Source: Coenobita brevimanus (taxonomy: Eukaryota > Arthropoda > Malacostraca > Decapoda > Coenobitidae). From it: a DNA stretch of 64,000 nt. Where the stretch lies: assembly GCA_032717465.1 (NCBI GenBank), contig CM064655.1:22100146-22164145 (forward strand). Reading direction: 5' to 3'. Under the pieces are notes generated by a model that saw only the letters and a program-made list of their open reading frames with translations, did no database searches and had not been told where the DNA came from. Below are positions 1 to 10,519 of this stretch, one piece after another. Position numbers and translations under genes: made by a program. Positions within the stretch are counted from its first letter, which is position 1; each line of letters begins with the position of its first letter.

Positions 1-74
1 ACAGGTTTGCACAGGTAATGAGACCACGCGAAGGCACCTACAAAACTGACTACGTATTGATTAGATGCGTTTGG

Positions 75-106
75 TTTAAAGCAGGACCCATATACATATA
101 GGGTCT
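75..106 (+). repeat. Left arm of 32-bp inverted repeat bracketing the THAP frame
   Basis: This 32-bp segment begins TTTAAAGCAGGACCC and ends AGGGTCT. It matches the reverse complement of 1916-1947 with two mismatches and no gap. A TGACGTCA palindrome lies about 30 bp inside it (136-143) and about 37 bp inside the right arm (1872-1879). The arms could be transposon termini enclosing 1.9 kb. The outer TTTAAA contains TTAA, a possible but unproven target site. I see no longer target duplication. Confidence 0.6.
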
Positions 107-745
107 TCTCACACCTTTCTACTACGCAGATTTACTGACGTCACGCTTGAGACAGGGCACTCCCCCATTTCTCCCCACCCACCATCTCCCTTGGGACCTC
201 AGAGGGAGGCTCAAGTCGCGGTGAGGTGCAGCTGTCTGTCATCCTCCATACCCACCCCTCCCACCCTGCTTCCTTTACACAACTCTGTTCCCCACACACA
301 TTTCCTCAATTCAAATGATTGTTTAACCTCTCCCTTCTCATATTTACAAATAAACACAATATACAAATAAACACATTATACTCTAATGGTGACATTTATT
401 AGGATACATGGATATCATCTTGTTATAAATGATACCGGATGTTTATTGGTACTGCTACCGGTAATGACTATATGTTACTATGCAGGCTTCATTTCCTTAA
501 CTTCGACATCTTACTCTGCAGCTTTCGTGTCGAGTTAGCCATATTTCTGTTTAATACCTGCATCCTGAAAAATACTCGTTATCGAACAAAAAGGCTAATT
601 ACTTCAGCAGGAAGAGACACATGCCTATATATTAGTACTGACAATGCCTTGCCAGTTGTCTTTTAAATTACCGTTGGTAAGGCTTAGGTTTTATGCTGGT
701 TTTAAGCCACAGTATGTCAAATGTATATATTCCGCATATATCATG

Positions 746-794
<49 letters not shown>

Positions 795-1443
795 GTAGAT
801 ACCAAATCGTTAATTATAAATAACAAATCTCTTAATCCGAGCTACTAAATATATGTGAATGTATTTCTTATACTCTTTGTGGCTTCATGTACATAAAACG
901 CTGTATAGTTTTTACGAATTATTCACTCTTTGAGAACGAAAAGTGGCTGTATAAATCATTTCCAACGACCTGGCACCGTTGTTTTTGCGACCTGGAAGGG
1001 AGGGAGGGAGGGAAGGAAGGGGGGGGGGAATGATAACATACTTCTTGCCGAACGCTTCCAGATGGAATTACTACGTTACGAACCTGCTTTAAACAAATAC
1101 ATTCTGCGATATACCGTATTTAATATTCAACACTACTGCTTTCTTGCCAGGGTATTCAGTTATGGTTATCTACAGTACGTGGGTAGAACAAAATAATGGT
1201 GGGTAAATATGAATACTAGCAGCTCATACTAGTGCGGTGGCCAGTTGCCTCAATTTATTTTACCTGGGCTGGTAAATGCAATGCACCACGTGCTCTTCCA
1301 CATTTCTGCAAGCACTAACCCCGTGAGGGGAGATATACTGTACAGCTTATAAAGAGCAAAGCCCACCATACAGTATACAGGGATATGCACCTACGCAGAG
1401 AGAGAGAGAGAGAGAGAGAAAGGGGAAGGGACTTAACATTTAT
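107..1443. other. Non-coding interval with two GA microsatellites
   Basis: No coding frame is supported here. The interval holds a (GA)n tract at about 748-790, a GGGA/GGAA purine run at about 998-1029, and a second (GA)n at about 1397-1420. The rest is AT-rich unique-looking sequence. If the flanking inverted repeats are transposon ends, this would be the inside of a decayed or non-autonomous element. Confidence 0.5.
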
Positions 1444-1752
1444 TCAAGCTGATGGCAGATTCAGCGTTGGCAGGACGTGCTCTGCAAGGTGTAATTGATT
1501 TATTGGAATAGGCAGTTTAAGAAAATCATATTTTAGATTTCTTTTATAAGCACTTTGATCAAAGTGAAGACTGCAGATGCGAGCAGTATTCGGAGTAATT
1601 GTGTCTTTCCTCTTGCACAGATGAATCCACTTACGTCTAATCTCTTCATCTTTGGGGAAAATATGGAAAGTTATATCCCCACCTTTCTTCAGCAAAGAGT
1701 TACAGCCAAACAATGCACAATTGGTAGGCATTATTTCACTGGGCACATACAA
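1444..1752 (-). CDS. THAP-type zinc finger protein or exon
   Basis: The 102-codon frame carries a complete THAP signature. An internal Met at about 1731 starts MPTNCALFGC (C-x4-C). A FHIFPKDEEIRRKW block follows, then ICSLHF with the second Cys/His pair, and a degenerate AVPTIF-like box (VLPTLNLP) at the C-terminus. THAP domains are C2CH DNA-binding zinc fingers of nuclear proteins and of P-element-type transposases. The seven residues before the internal Met are probably not translated. The frame ends right after the domain, and its stop overlaps an AATAAA signal (TGAATAAA), which suggests a real 3' end, a single terminal exon or a retrocopy. No transposase catalytic region follows. It lies within the 75-1947 inverted-repeat bracket, its 5' end about 160 bp from the right arm, so a transposon origin is plausible. 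Confidence 0.7.
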   Translation of the reverse strand: MYVPSEIMPTNCALFGCNSLLKKGGDITFHIFPKDEEIRRKWIHLCKRKDTITPNTARICSLHFDQSAYKRNLKYDFLKLPIPINQLHLAEHVLPTLNLPSA

Positions 1753-1915
1753 TGGAATAAAGTGCAGGTGACAGAGGTGACCTGTTTGGCGCCGTGACCT
1801 CTGAGCAACTGAGTCTACTTCTCACTATATGGCAACCCCTTCTCAGAAGACCTCACCTGGTGTCTTCGCCATGACGTCATGCGCAAACGCGACGCGTTTT
1901 GGGGTCGATATGGTT

Positions 1916-1947
1916 AGACCCTGTATGTATATGGGTCCTGGTTTAAA
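1916..1947 (-). repeat. Right arm of 32-bp inverted repeat bracketing the THAP frame
   Basis: Reverse complement of 75-106 with two mismatches over 32 bp. The sequence directly outside it (from 1949) belongs to a different dispersed repeat also present near 16595, consistent with the bracket being a unit inserted into older repeat DNA. Confidence 0.6.
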
Positions 1948-1948
1948 G

Positions 1949-2006
1949 TACTCCCTAGCACTGTTTCCTTTGCGATTTATTTCCACTATTTCAAGGTTAA
2001 TATACT
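1949..2006 (+). repeat. Dispersed repeat, copy 1 (partner 16595-16651)
   Basis: The sequence CCCTAGCAC..TTTCCT..GCGATTTATTT...GGTTAATATACTT is shared in the same orientation with 16595-16651 at clearly better than chance similarity. Family unknown. Confidence 0.5.
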
Positions 2007-2529
2007 TTTTTTTTTTTATTATTATTGATGATTTTACCACTTCAGCACGAGGTCTTTCTTAAAGTGAAAATATATCTTCTTGTGGTATTGTCAAGATATG
2101 GTAATAAGGATCTAATTACTGTATACTGGAGAGAGTTACATAGAGTTACACAGATACACAGACCACACAGACCTTACGATCCCTACGAGGTGGTCCGGCC
2201 TTAATCCTAATATAGTGCATAGGAGCAGGAGAAAAGGATAGCACAGCAGAAGGCTCTCTCCCCCACCCTCCAGACCCTCCGGCATGTGCCGTACAGGAAA
2301 CGAGAGGAAGTAATACCTTGCAGGAATGAAAAACCTGAAGGAATTTTATAGGATCGGCAGAAAATAGAATAATATGGAAAAGGGAAATTTGGGCATACAG
2401 CCACATACTTACTCTATGCATGCAATTTTTTTTTTATTTTTTTTATTTTTATCAAAAGATGAATAGAATGTTTATCTATTATTTATGTTCTATAATATTG
2501 TCTGTGTCTAATAGACACATGAATGCAGA
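2007..2529. other. Interval without genes; includes a short dispersed repeat
   Basis: No coding frame is supported. Positions about 2139-2195 match the reverse complement of about 15728-15784 (CACAGATACACAGACCACAC core followed by GAGGTGGT). A T-rich run lies at about 2426-2452. The remainder is unassigned. Confidence 0.4.
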
Positions 2530-3447
2530 CGCGAATATGCAATAATTGCTCCATCCTAACTAAACGATACCAATTGCGTCGAGATACTTGTCCAGTCTCT
2601 TTTTAAATATATTTGTGGTACCACTCTCAATCACATTCCCAGGGAGTTTATTCCATTCGCTTACAACAGAGTAAGTGAAGAAGTTTTTGGTTGTATCAAG
2701 ATTAGCCCTCCTTGCTTGCAACTTCATACCATTTCCTCGAGTTACAGTCTCGGCAATTACTGTGAATAGCTTGCTTGAATCAGTATTACTAAAGCCTTTT
2801 AGAATCTTAAAACATTCAATCAGTTGTCCCCCGAGTCTCCGTTTTCTAAGAGAGAATAGGTTTAATTCCCTGAGTCTCTCGAGGTATGGTTTATTCCTCA
2901 GGGACGGGATTAACTTGGTAGCCCTACGCTGGACCGCTTCCAGTATTTCTATATCTTTAATTAGGTGAGGCGCCCAAAATTGCACTGCAAACTCTAAGTG
3001 TGGCCTGACTATGCTTTTGTATAGGGGGATTACAATATCTTTGCTTTTATATGTAAAATGTCTTTTGATGAAGCCTAGGGCCCTGTTGGCTTTATTAGCG
3101 GCAGAGATACATTGATTTGAACATTTCAGATCGTCTGAAATTAGTACGCCTAGATCCTTAACTAGTGAGGACTTGCTAATGATTTGGCCCTTCATTTCGT
3201 AATCATACCTTTGTTTTTCTTTCCACATTGCAGTACCTGACATTTGCTTACACTGAAGGGCATTTGCCATTTTACTGACCAGCTGATAATTTTATTAAGG
3301 TCATTTTGAAGGCTAATTATGTCTTCTTCAGTTAATATAGTGTTGCCGATTTTTGTGTCGTCTGCAAATTTAGAAATGAAATTGTTTAGGCCAACATCGA
3401 TATCGTTAATATACATAATAAATAGCACTGGTCCCAACACTGATCCC

Positions 3448-3449
<2 letters not shown>
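2530..3449 (-). pseudogene. CR1-like LINE, 3' half of reverse transcriptase (5'-truncated)
   Basis: Two overlapping minus-strand frames (3440-3192 and 3270-2560) read as one RT broken by a frameshift near 3200-3230. The first holds the VLGPVLF block and the FADD catalytic motif. The second holds the C-terminal region typical of CR1/L2-type elements, with YKSIVRPHLEFAVQFWAP followed by LEAVQRRATKLI and a WNKLP motif near the end. The copy begins just inside the GSVLGP block, directly against a (GA)n tract, so endonuclease and N-terminal RT are missing. It cannot transpose by itself. Clade assignment rests on remembered motif patterns, not a search. Confidence 0.8.
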
Positions 3450-3520
<71 letters not shown>

Positions 3521-3555
3521 AAGTACACCAAAGGCTAGTTGACTAAACAATATAT

Positions 3556-3617
<62 letters not shown>
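3450..3617. repeat. (GA)n and (AC)n microsatellites
   Basis: A pure GA tract at 3451-3516 and a pure AC tract at 3557-3617, separated by 40 bp of unique sequence. Confidence 0.95.
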
Positions 3618-3620
<3 letters not shown>

Positions 3621-3761
3621 AACCATGCTCTAATTGGACATGTACACCTGATCTTTCATTTACAACCCATCCACACTGACCCTGAAAAAACACAATCAAC
3701 AAACAGGTAACTTTTAATATTCAATCAGGGAGTGTCTTTTCCTTCACCATTTAAGCATATC

Positions 3762-3973
3762 TTCTTTTTCTTCTTCTTCTTCTTCTTCTTCTCCTCCTCC
3801 TCCTCCTCCTCCTCCTCCACCCTCTTCTTCTACTTCTCCTCGCTCTTCTTCTTCTTCTTCTTCTACTTCTCCTTTTCCCTCCTCCTCCTCCTCTTCTTCT
3901 TCTTCTACTTCTCCTCGCTCTTCTTCTTCTTCTTTTTCTTCTTCTTATCCTCCTCCTTCTCCTCCCTCCTCAT
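3762..3973. repeat. (CTT/CTC)n trinucleotide tract
   Basis: About 210 bp of alternating CTT and CTC blocks with interruptions. The apparent plus-strand frame of F and S residues here is low complexity, not a gene. Confidence 0.9.
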
Positions 3974-4195
3974 GCTTGATGCAGCTGCAGATTTCTGACC
4001 CAGTTATCTTGTTATTTACTTTTTTATTTAAGTTCGTCTCCAATGTCCTGATAACCGGGGCACGATAGATGGCGCCACACTTAGTCACTGTCACCCTAAC
4101 GGCACTAAGGCCCACTGTTCATGTGAGAGGAGAAAGATTATATGAATATATAAATTCGGGGGAGCGTGTTTAGGCTCTGGGCATGACCTTTGGAG

Positions 4196-4198
<3 letters not shown>

Positions 4199-4256
<58 letters not shown>

Positions 4257-4457
4257 CAGTATTTTGTGTTTTACTGTCTGTCTGTCAGCATGTGTCTATC
4301 TGCCTGCATACCTATCTCCCTTTCTTTCCCCCTCTATCAATCTACCTTTCTGTTTATATCTATCTATACGTTTATACCCCGGAACAGACAGATAGATATA
4401 GATAGATAAATAGATAGGTAACACATTTTTCTTATTACTCATTCACCTATATATTTC

Positions 4458-4491
<34 letters not shown>
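4199..4491. repeat. (GA)n, GATA-like and (CT)n microsatellites
   Basis: GA tract 4199-4253, GATA/GACA-like repeats about 4300-4420, and CT tract 4461-4489. Confidence 0.9.
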
Positions 4492-4559
4492 AATAAACAC
4501 AAAATAAACAAAATCCATCCAGCCCCGCCCGGCCTATTCCGCCCGCCTCCACCTTCTAT

Positions 4560-4775
4560 CGTTATCATAAATTGGCCCAGATTAGGAAGAGGGGGAGGTG
4601 GAGGGGAAGGAAAGAGGAGGGTGGGAGTGGGGGAAGGGAGGATAATGATAGGAGAAGGGAGAAAAGGGGGAGGAAGAAGGGAGGATGAGGGAAGGAGATG
4701 CAAAAGGAGAATGAAAAGAAAATAAGGAAGAGAGAAGCCATGGAAAAGTAGTAGTAGTAGTAGTAGTAGTAGTAG
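4560..4775. repeat. Purine-rich tract ending in (GTA)n
   Basis: G+A-rich DNA from about 4587 to 4745, followed by about nine GTA units at 4748-4774. Confidence 0.85.
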
Positions 4776-4910
4776 GTGAACCCCGTGGACTGCAGGCTGA
4801 ATTTCCCCTATCCCGCAGTCCACCATCGTCTTTTGGGGGGATACTGAGGGAGCTGAGAGAGTGGAATCGCCTGGTTATATCAGTGAGTTTGCTTTTTCCT
4901 GTAACTAACT

Positions 4911-5225
4911 CCTTATCATTATCATCATCATCATCATCATCATCATCACCATAATCATCACCATCACATTACCATTATCATCATCAATTCCATATGTCCT
5001 CCTCCTCCTCCTCCTCCACCTACTCCTCCTCCTCCTCCTCCTCCTCATCATCATCATCATCATCATCACCATCATCTTACTATCATCATCCATTCCTTTA
5101 TATCCTCCTCCTCATCACCATCATCATCATCACCTCCCTTTCCTTCTCTTCTCCACCCCCTTCCCTCTTCCCCTCTGCTCCATTCCCTCCCCTCCCTCCC
5201 CTCCCCTCCCCTCCCCTCCCTCCAC
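4911..5225. repeat. (ATC/CTC)n and CCCTC-rich compound tract
   Basis: ATC and CTC trinucleotides alternate over 4911-5130, then a pyrimidine run rich in CCCTCC to about 5221. Confidence 0.9.
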
Positions 5226-5292
5226 AACTTGACCTTTCCCTAGGCAACTCATCCACTGCACAACCCGGACGAATGAGAGAATGGCGACTGCA

Positions 5293-5418
<126 letters not shown>

Positions 5419-5516
5419 GCATAATTATGTGCGTGTGTGTGCGTTTATGGCAGTGAACGTCATGTGTAGGCATTCATGTGCACCAAGTTACCAAGCTGCA
5501 GGCAATATCTGACACA

Positions 5517-5619
5517 TGAGAGAGAGAGAGAGAGAGGGAGAGAGAGAGAGAGATACTGTTGGAAAAGTTGAAATCATGCGCAGAAAAAAAGAGAGAGAGC
5601 GACAGAGGAGGAAAAATTA

Positions 5620-5657
<38 letters not shown>

Positions 5658-5708
5658 AGGGACTGTGTTTAATTATGATTTTAAATCTTGCGTTCTTCTA
5701 ATTTTTTC

Positions 5709-5759
<51 letters not shown>
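5517..5759. repeat. Three GA/CT microsatellites
   Basis: GA at about 5517-5553, GA at about 5623-5653, and CT at 5711-5759. Confidence 0.9.
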
Positions 5760-5762
<3 letters not shown>

Positions 5763-5924
5763 ACTTCCTCCCACAAGCCTCCAATAACAAACAATCTTTA
5801 TTTACAACTTTCATTCACAACTGCATCAGGTAAATACAAACCTTTTACAATATTCAGTTATTTTTGTTTGCTCTCATAAACTTTGCCACGAGTGACGCAA
5901 AACAGAGATGCAAGATTTGTGGTA

Positions 5925-6080
5925 TTGTCTATCTATTTATTTATCTATGTGTCAATGTCCGTCAGTCTGTCTATATCTATCGGTCTATCTATCTCTCCAT
6001 TTACCTATGTATATCTCTAGTCATCCTGAATATCTACCTATCAATATTTCTATCTATCAATCTATCTATCTATCTATCTT
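5925..6080. repeat. TCTA-type tetranucleotide tract
   Basis: Imperfect TCTA/TCTG repeats, purest at about 6050-6080. Confidence 0.85.
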
Positions 6081-6084
6081 TCTC

Positions 6085-6133
6085 CTCCGCTTTCAGGCAA
6101 CCCCCTCTCCAACTCAAACCCCCTTCACTATAG
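6085..6133 (-). pseudogene. RTE-like LINE 3' fragment, first part (split by insertion)
   Basis: The sequence CCAACTCAAACCCCC resembles the minus-strand C-terminal coding region of the RTE-like LINE seen at 23686-24251. The match resumes at 7365, so a 1.23-kb element has been inserted within the fragment and duplicated CACTATAG (6126-6133). Confidence 0.5.
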
Positions 6134-6255
6134 TCTGACAGATCGAAACGTAGGGTTTTGGTGGAGTCACCCCCTCCCTGCACTGTTGCCACGTTTCCGA
6201 GCTGACCTCTCCATCAGCGATGACCTTGACACTGTTTCCCTCTTGTGATCTCCGT

Positions 6256-6395
6256 TTTTCTAATACCCCCTATACCCCTGCCACCAACACCCCCTATACC
6301 CCTACCCCCAACAACACCCCCATCAACAACACCCGCTATACCTCCACCACCAACACCTCCTATAAATATAGACCCCCACCATCAACACCTGTATA
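6256..6395. repeat. Degenerate ACCCCCTATACC minisatellite
   Basis: Repeated CCCCCTATACCCCT and CCACCAACACC motifs form a short imperfect tandem array inside the 6134-7364 element. Confidence 0.6.
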
Positions 6396-6589
6396 ATAAT
6401 TAGCCGTTGATAATTGCTATACTTTTATTGAGAGCATACATTCTACCCTATTGCTCAAACTCCCTAATCTTACAATCCCATCTGTCTTAATCCTTCCCAC
6501 TGCCTTCGTTCCTAAATCCCTTAATTGATCTATTTTTAACCTAAGTGTCCCCACACCTTTTAAACCATTTACCTCTCTGTCACTATTCT

Positions 6590-6694
6590 CCACCATATGT
6601 ATCAACTTGTATTATATTGTGTATAGAACTTTCATACTGTATGCTGTACTACTGTATAATGTATAAGAATACCCACTGTTTAGTGGAAATAAAG

Positions 6695-6768
<74 letters not shown>
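6590..6768. repeat. Possible LINE 3' tail with (TTA)n and (CT)n
   Basis: The sequence GTGGAAATAAAGTTTTATT passes into (TTA)n at 6697-6725 and (CT)n at 6727-6766. An AATAAA followed by a TTA tail is common at the 3' ends of non-LTR elements, but no coding part remains. Confidence 0.4.
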
Positions 6769-6770
<2 letters not shown>

Positions 6771-7364
6771 AGATTTTGTTATGTGTCATCCATGGTTTTT
6801 TACTTCCATTTTTATGTATGGATTATAATTTTGACTTTATTTCCGCACCACCCTTGAGGTAAAAGTCACGGCGCGTTTTTTTTATAGAGGTTTCCCCAAT
6901 AGGCCTAAATCCTGTAGGGGGTTGGTGACCTCCCACAGCGTACACACAAACACGTGTCGCGTGAGTGCTGCCACCCCAGAGCTGTTTGATATATTTATTT
7001 TAATTATGAAAGGATCGCCTCTTCCCACTTTTATCCCTTCAAATTTTCTTGCAATTATACTTGCTAAATTAATTAGCAATGTTAGAAGTGTTGGGGAAGT
7101 AAATAATAATTAGAATATTTTTAGAGCAACACTGCCAAATTTTTATGCCACGTTTCTCTATTATCGTATAATATAGTATGCAGAATAGTTTTATTCTTCC
7201 TTGATACATGTCAGCACTTTCATTACAGTTATATTAGTATGAGTTATGTTTATGTATCATTCCTACTACACAAACCACAGGCGTTATACATCGTAGGGTT
7301 AGGAAACATGGCAATAGTGTAGGGAGGGGGTGACTCCACCCAAACCCTATGTTACGAGGAGGAA

Positions 7365-7466
7365 CACTATAGCATACCTCTCTACCCCATCCCTCCACAT
7401 CCTCGATCTCCCCCTCCCCCTCCCCTCCTCCACCTCACCCACAAACACTCCTACTCAGTCTCTCAT
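7365..7466 (-). pseudogene. RTE-like LINE 3' fragment, second part
   Basis: The minus strand corresponds to the Arg-rich GRPRMRWRDGVERY region of the RTE-like LINE. On the plus strand it reads CATACCTCTCTACCCCATCC then CTCGATCTCCCCCTCCCCC, closely resembling 23797-23890 and 25530-25620. It is the continuation of the fragment interrupted at 6133. Confidence 0.6.
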
Positions 7467-7712
7467 TCTTCATTTCGGAACAAAATTTATTGATGGTCAC
7501 TTTCATTTAGCAATCATTTTATTTTTTCTTATATAGATAGGCAGATAGATAGATAGATGGACAGGTAGGTAGGTACGTAGGTAGAGAGAGAGAGAGAGTT
7601 AAGAACTCAAGAATCTGCAAAACTCACTGGCTTCAAACGAAACCGTTATTAAAATAAAATAAAGTTTCGTTATTTTCGAGAATCCTGGACATAAGTATTT
7701 AAAAGACAAGAT

Positions 7713-7752
<40 letters not shown>

Positions 7753-8316
7753 ACACAGTTCCTCGCCACCAGCACCATTTCTCTTCCCTGCTTGCTGACG
7801 TCACCAATGTAAATAAATGCATTCAACTTCTCTCCTCCCTCCATCTTAACTCCCATTTTTACTCCCTTACGACTCCTCTGGGCTGAAATAACTCTTCCTG
7901 ATGCTCGCTAACTCTCCCTGGACGTGGTTATAACTGTCTAGCCATGTGGAGTTAGTATAGCGCTTATGGGGAAAATATTTTACGTGGAATATTTTTGTCT
8001 GCCCTCTCCGTTTTCTGTGAAGGTCTTTGTTATTGTTGTGAGGATCGCCATCTTTTTTTTCCCCCCTGGTTTTTATCTTATCTCTCATCGCTTCTCTCCT
8101 TCTTCCTGGGTTTTTATGCTCTTGCTTTTGTGGTTTATCAGGATTTTTCTTGTCTTCAGTCTTTTGTGTTTTCCTTTTCATCGTTGATTTTGTGGCATAG
8201 TGCGTTTCAGAAAATAGGGAAATCTCTTTTTCGGGAGGTTATGTAATCAAAGCTGTTTACTCCGTCTTTTGTTGCTTTCCTTTCCTCTCCTTCGTTCCCG
8301 TTCCATCTCTCTTTTT

Positions 8317-8317
<1 letters not shown>
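7467..8317. other. Interval without genes; short microsatellites
   Basis: GATA/GGTA-like repeats at about 7535-7583, short GA at about 7584-7600, and CT at about 7713-7748. The rest is T-rich sequence without a supported frame. Confidence 0.5.

Positions 8318-8366
<49 letters not shown>
8318..8366. repeat. (AC)n microsatellite
   Basis: Pure AC tract of about 49 bp. Confidence 0.95.
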
Positions 8367-8368
<2 letters not shown>

Positions 8369-8404
8369 TTCGCATATCCAACATCAGCCAATATCTTTCA
8401 GTAG

Positions 8405-8950
8405 TGATAATCCTTTCTACTGCCCTGCCCAACCTAGCTAATCCAGCCTTGCCTTGTCTTTTCCCTGCCCTGCTCTGCCCTGCCCTTCCCTGCCCTGCCC
8501 TTCCATGCCTTGCCCTGCCCTGTCCTTCCTTACCTTACCCTACTTTTCCCTACCCTACCTTACTTTACTCTACCCTTCCCCATCTTACCCTACCCCACCT
8601 TTCCATTCTCTAACTTCTTTTCCATTCTCTGCCCTACTCTACCCAACCCTTCCCTTTGCATCCCATTCTCTTCCTTCTCTTCCTTTCTATACCCTCCCCA
8701 ACCCTATCCTACCTTACCCTACCCTATCCTACTCTACCCTACCCTACCTTACCCTACCCTACCCTACTCTACTCTACCCTACCCTACCCTACCTTACCCT
8801 ACCCTGCTCAACCCTACCCTCTTCCCATACTTTTCCTTCCCTTCATTTCACTACCCTTCCCTGTTCGACCCTGACTTACCCTACCCTTCCCTTCCCTTCC
8901 CTACACTGTCCTGCTCTGCTCTGCCCTTCCCTGCCCTGCCCTGCCCTGCC
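8405..8950. repeat. Degenerate pentamer satellite (CCCTA/CCCTG/CCTTC)
   Basis: About 545 bp with an overall 5-bp period. The core (about 8695-8810) is nearly pure CCCTA/CCTTA, while both flanks are dominated by CCCTG and CCTTC. All three plus frames stay open over much of it because of the composition. This is not coding. Confidence 0.85.
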
Positions 8951-9053
8951 CATGAGAGTACAATCAGCAACCCACAATCAGCATACGGTCAGCGGTAACT
9001 GCTAGGCTTTTAATTGGCCCCCGTCTGTTACCGGCATTAAAACTGGTGGTAAT

Positions 9054-9315
<262 letters not shown>

Positions 9316-9427
9316 CGAGAGAAAGCTGCCTCCGTATTCAGACTAATGGAAGACAGGTTTGGATGCAGAACAAATGCAGACGATTGTACAGCGAGGGCCT
9401 GAGGAGGGGGTAATAAGACGTACAGCT

Positions 9428-9600
9428 GCAGACATATTAAACAGAAACACCCCTTCCGCCAGCGAGGTGGTGTGATGCTCTCGGCATCTGGTAACACTGT
9501 TAGGTATGGAACTTCACCAGGTTTCGTTTAGTCGCTAGAACGAATCGAACGCGGTGATCACTGATGCTATGCGCAGTTATTGATGGTAACAGAATATGTA
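9428..9600 (+). repeat. Dispersed repeat, left inverted copy
   Basis: Matches the reverse complement of about 15195-15357. The block AACAGAAACACCCCTTCCGC through the CGAACGCG region (about 9440-9556) is nearly identical, and similarity fades toward 9600. The two copies face each other across 5.6 kb that contains a LINE. Confidence 0.7.
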
Positions 9601-10519
9601 AGCAATGTTCCGCCAGAAAATATACGGATAATAACATGTCATTATTATGGTTATTTTTTAAAACTGTCACACAATACACTCTAATAATGGCAGGTATAAG
9701 GAATGACATGGATTTCATGATTGGTTTAGTTTCGAGTCATGAACCATGCAACAGTTAACAGTTACTTATATAAGTCATAGATATCAGGGTCCCCACGACT
9801 ATCAATGAACAGAATATTATCATGACGCCCATCCTTACAATCGGGAGCATGATATTGGTAATGGTAGACCTCTGAAATCGAAGCAATTTAATTACATACA
9901 GAAGGTTGCTCAAGGCCTACAAGAGGCGGCAGGGTGGGGGTGGGGGGCCTGGGAGACAGAAGGAAGGAGGAGTGTGATGAAGGGGGCAATAGTGGTCGAA
10001 ATGAGAGCTAGATGAGAGAGGTGATGAGGGGTGATGAAGTACGGGACGTGGACTTCGGTATACGACAGGAACTACAATTGGATGGATAGTTTACAAGGTG
10101 ATGACTGGGCCAACTCATTGTTTCATGGAGAATGTGGCATTTTACAGGCAGACCATTGAAACGTTATATTGACGTTGCCACATGTTGTAATTGACCGTCA
10201 TGGTTTGGAGCAATTCACGACACTTTCCACTGGGTGGCTCAGTACCCTGTATTATGAGTATGGTGACTATTTGTTAATGTGCAGATATTTGACACGTCCC
10301 TACAGTTTGTCAGATGTTACAGCTGTTTTTATAGTGATTGGAAATTATTCCTGTAGCCTAAAGTCTCATTCTCACTAGCGTGCAGTGACCGGCGGACTGT
10401 GTCCACGCCTGATGGAGTCTGTCGGGCACGACTGCGATGTTATCCAAATTGTGAAGAGTAGGTGGCCAGTGAGTAGGTAGTTGACAGCGCCTGAGTGCGG
10501 TATGACAATGGCCAGCAGA
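9601..10519. other. Interval without genes
   Basis: No supported frame or recognisable repeat apart from a G-rich stretch at about 9930-10030. Confidence 0.4.

Larger units (their letters stand above)
6134..7364. mobile_element. Non-autonomous DNA transposon with 8-bp target duplication
   Basis: The 1,231-bp unit is flanked by the direct repeat CACTATAG (6126-6133 and 7365-7372). Near its ends lie 56-bp inverted repeats, 6143-6198 and 7302-7357, aligned without gaps with six mismatches and centred on GGTGGAGTCACCCCCTCCCT. Fragments of one RTE-like LINE end at one border and resume at the other, supporting a true insertion. An 8-bp duplication fits hAT or P superfamily behaviour, but the ends do not show a classical hAT terminus. 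No transposase frame is present. Confidence 0.7.

Noticed and set aside
8690..8815. Interstitial telomere
   Set aside because: The unit is CCCTA (5 bp), not the arthropod CCTAA or vertebrate CCCTAA, and it grades into unrelated pentamers.
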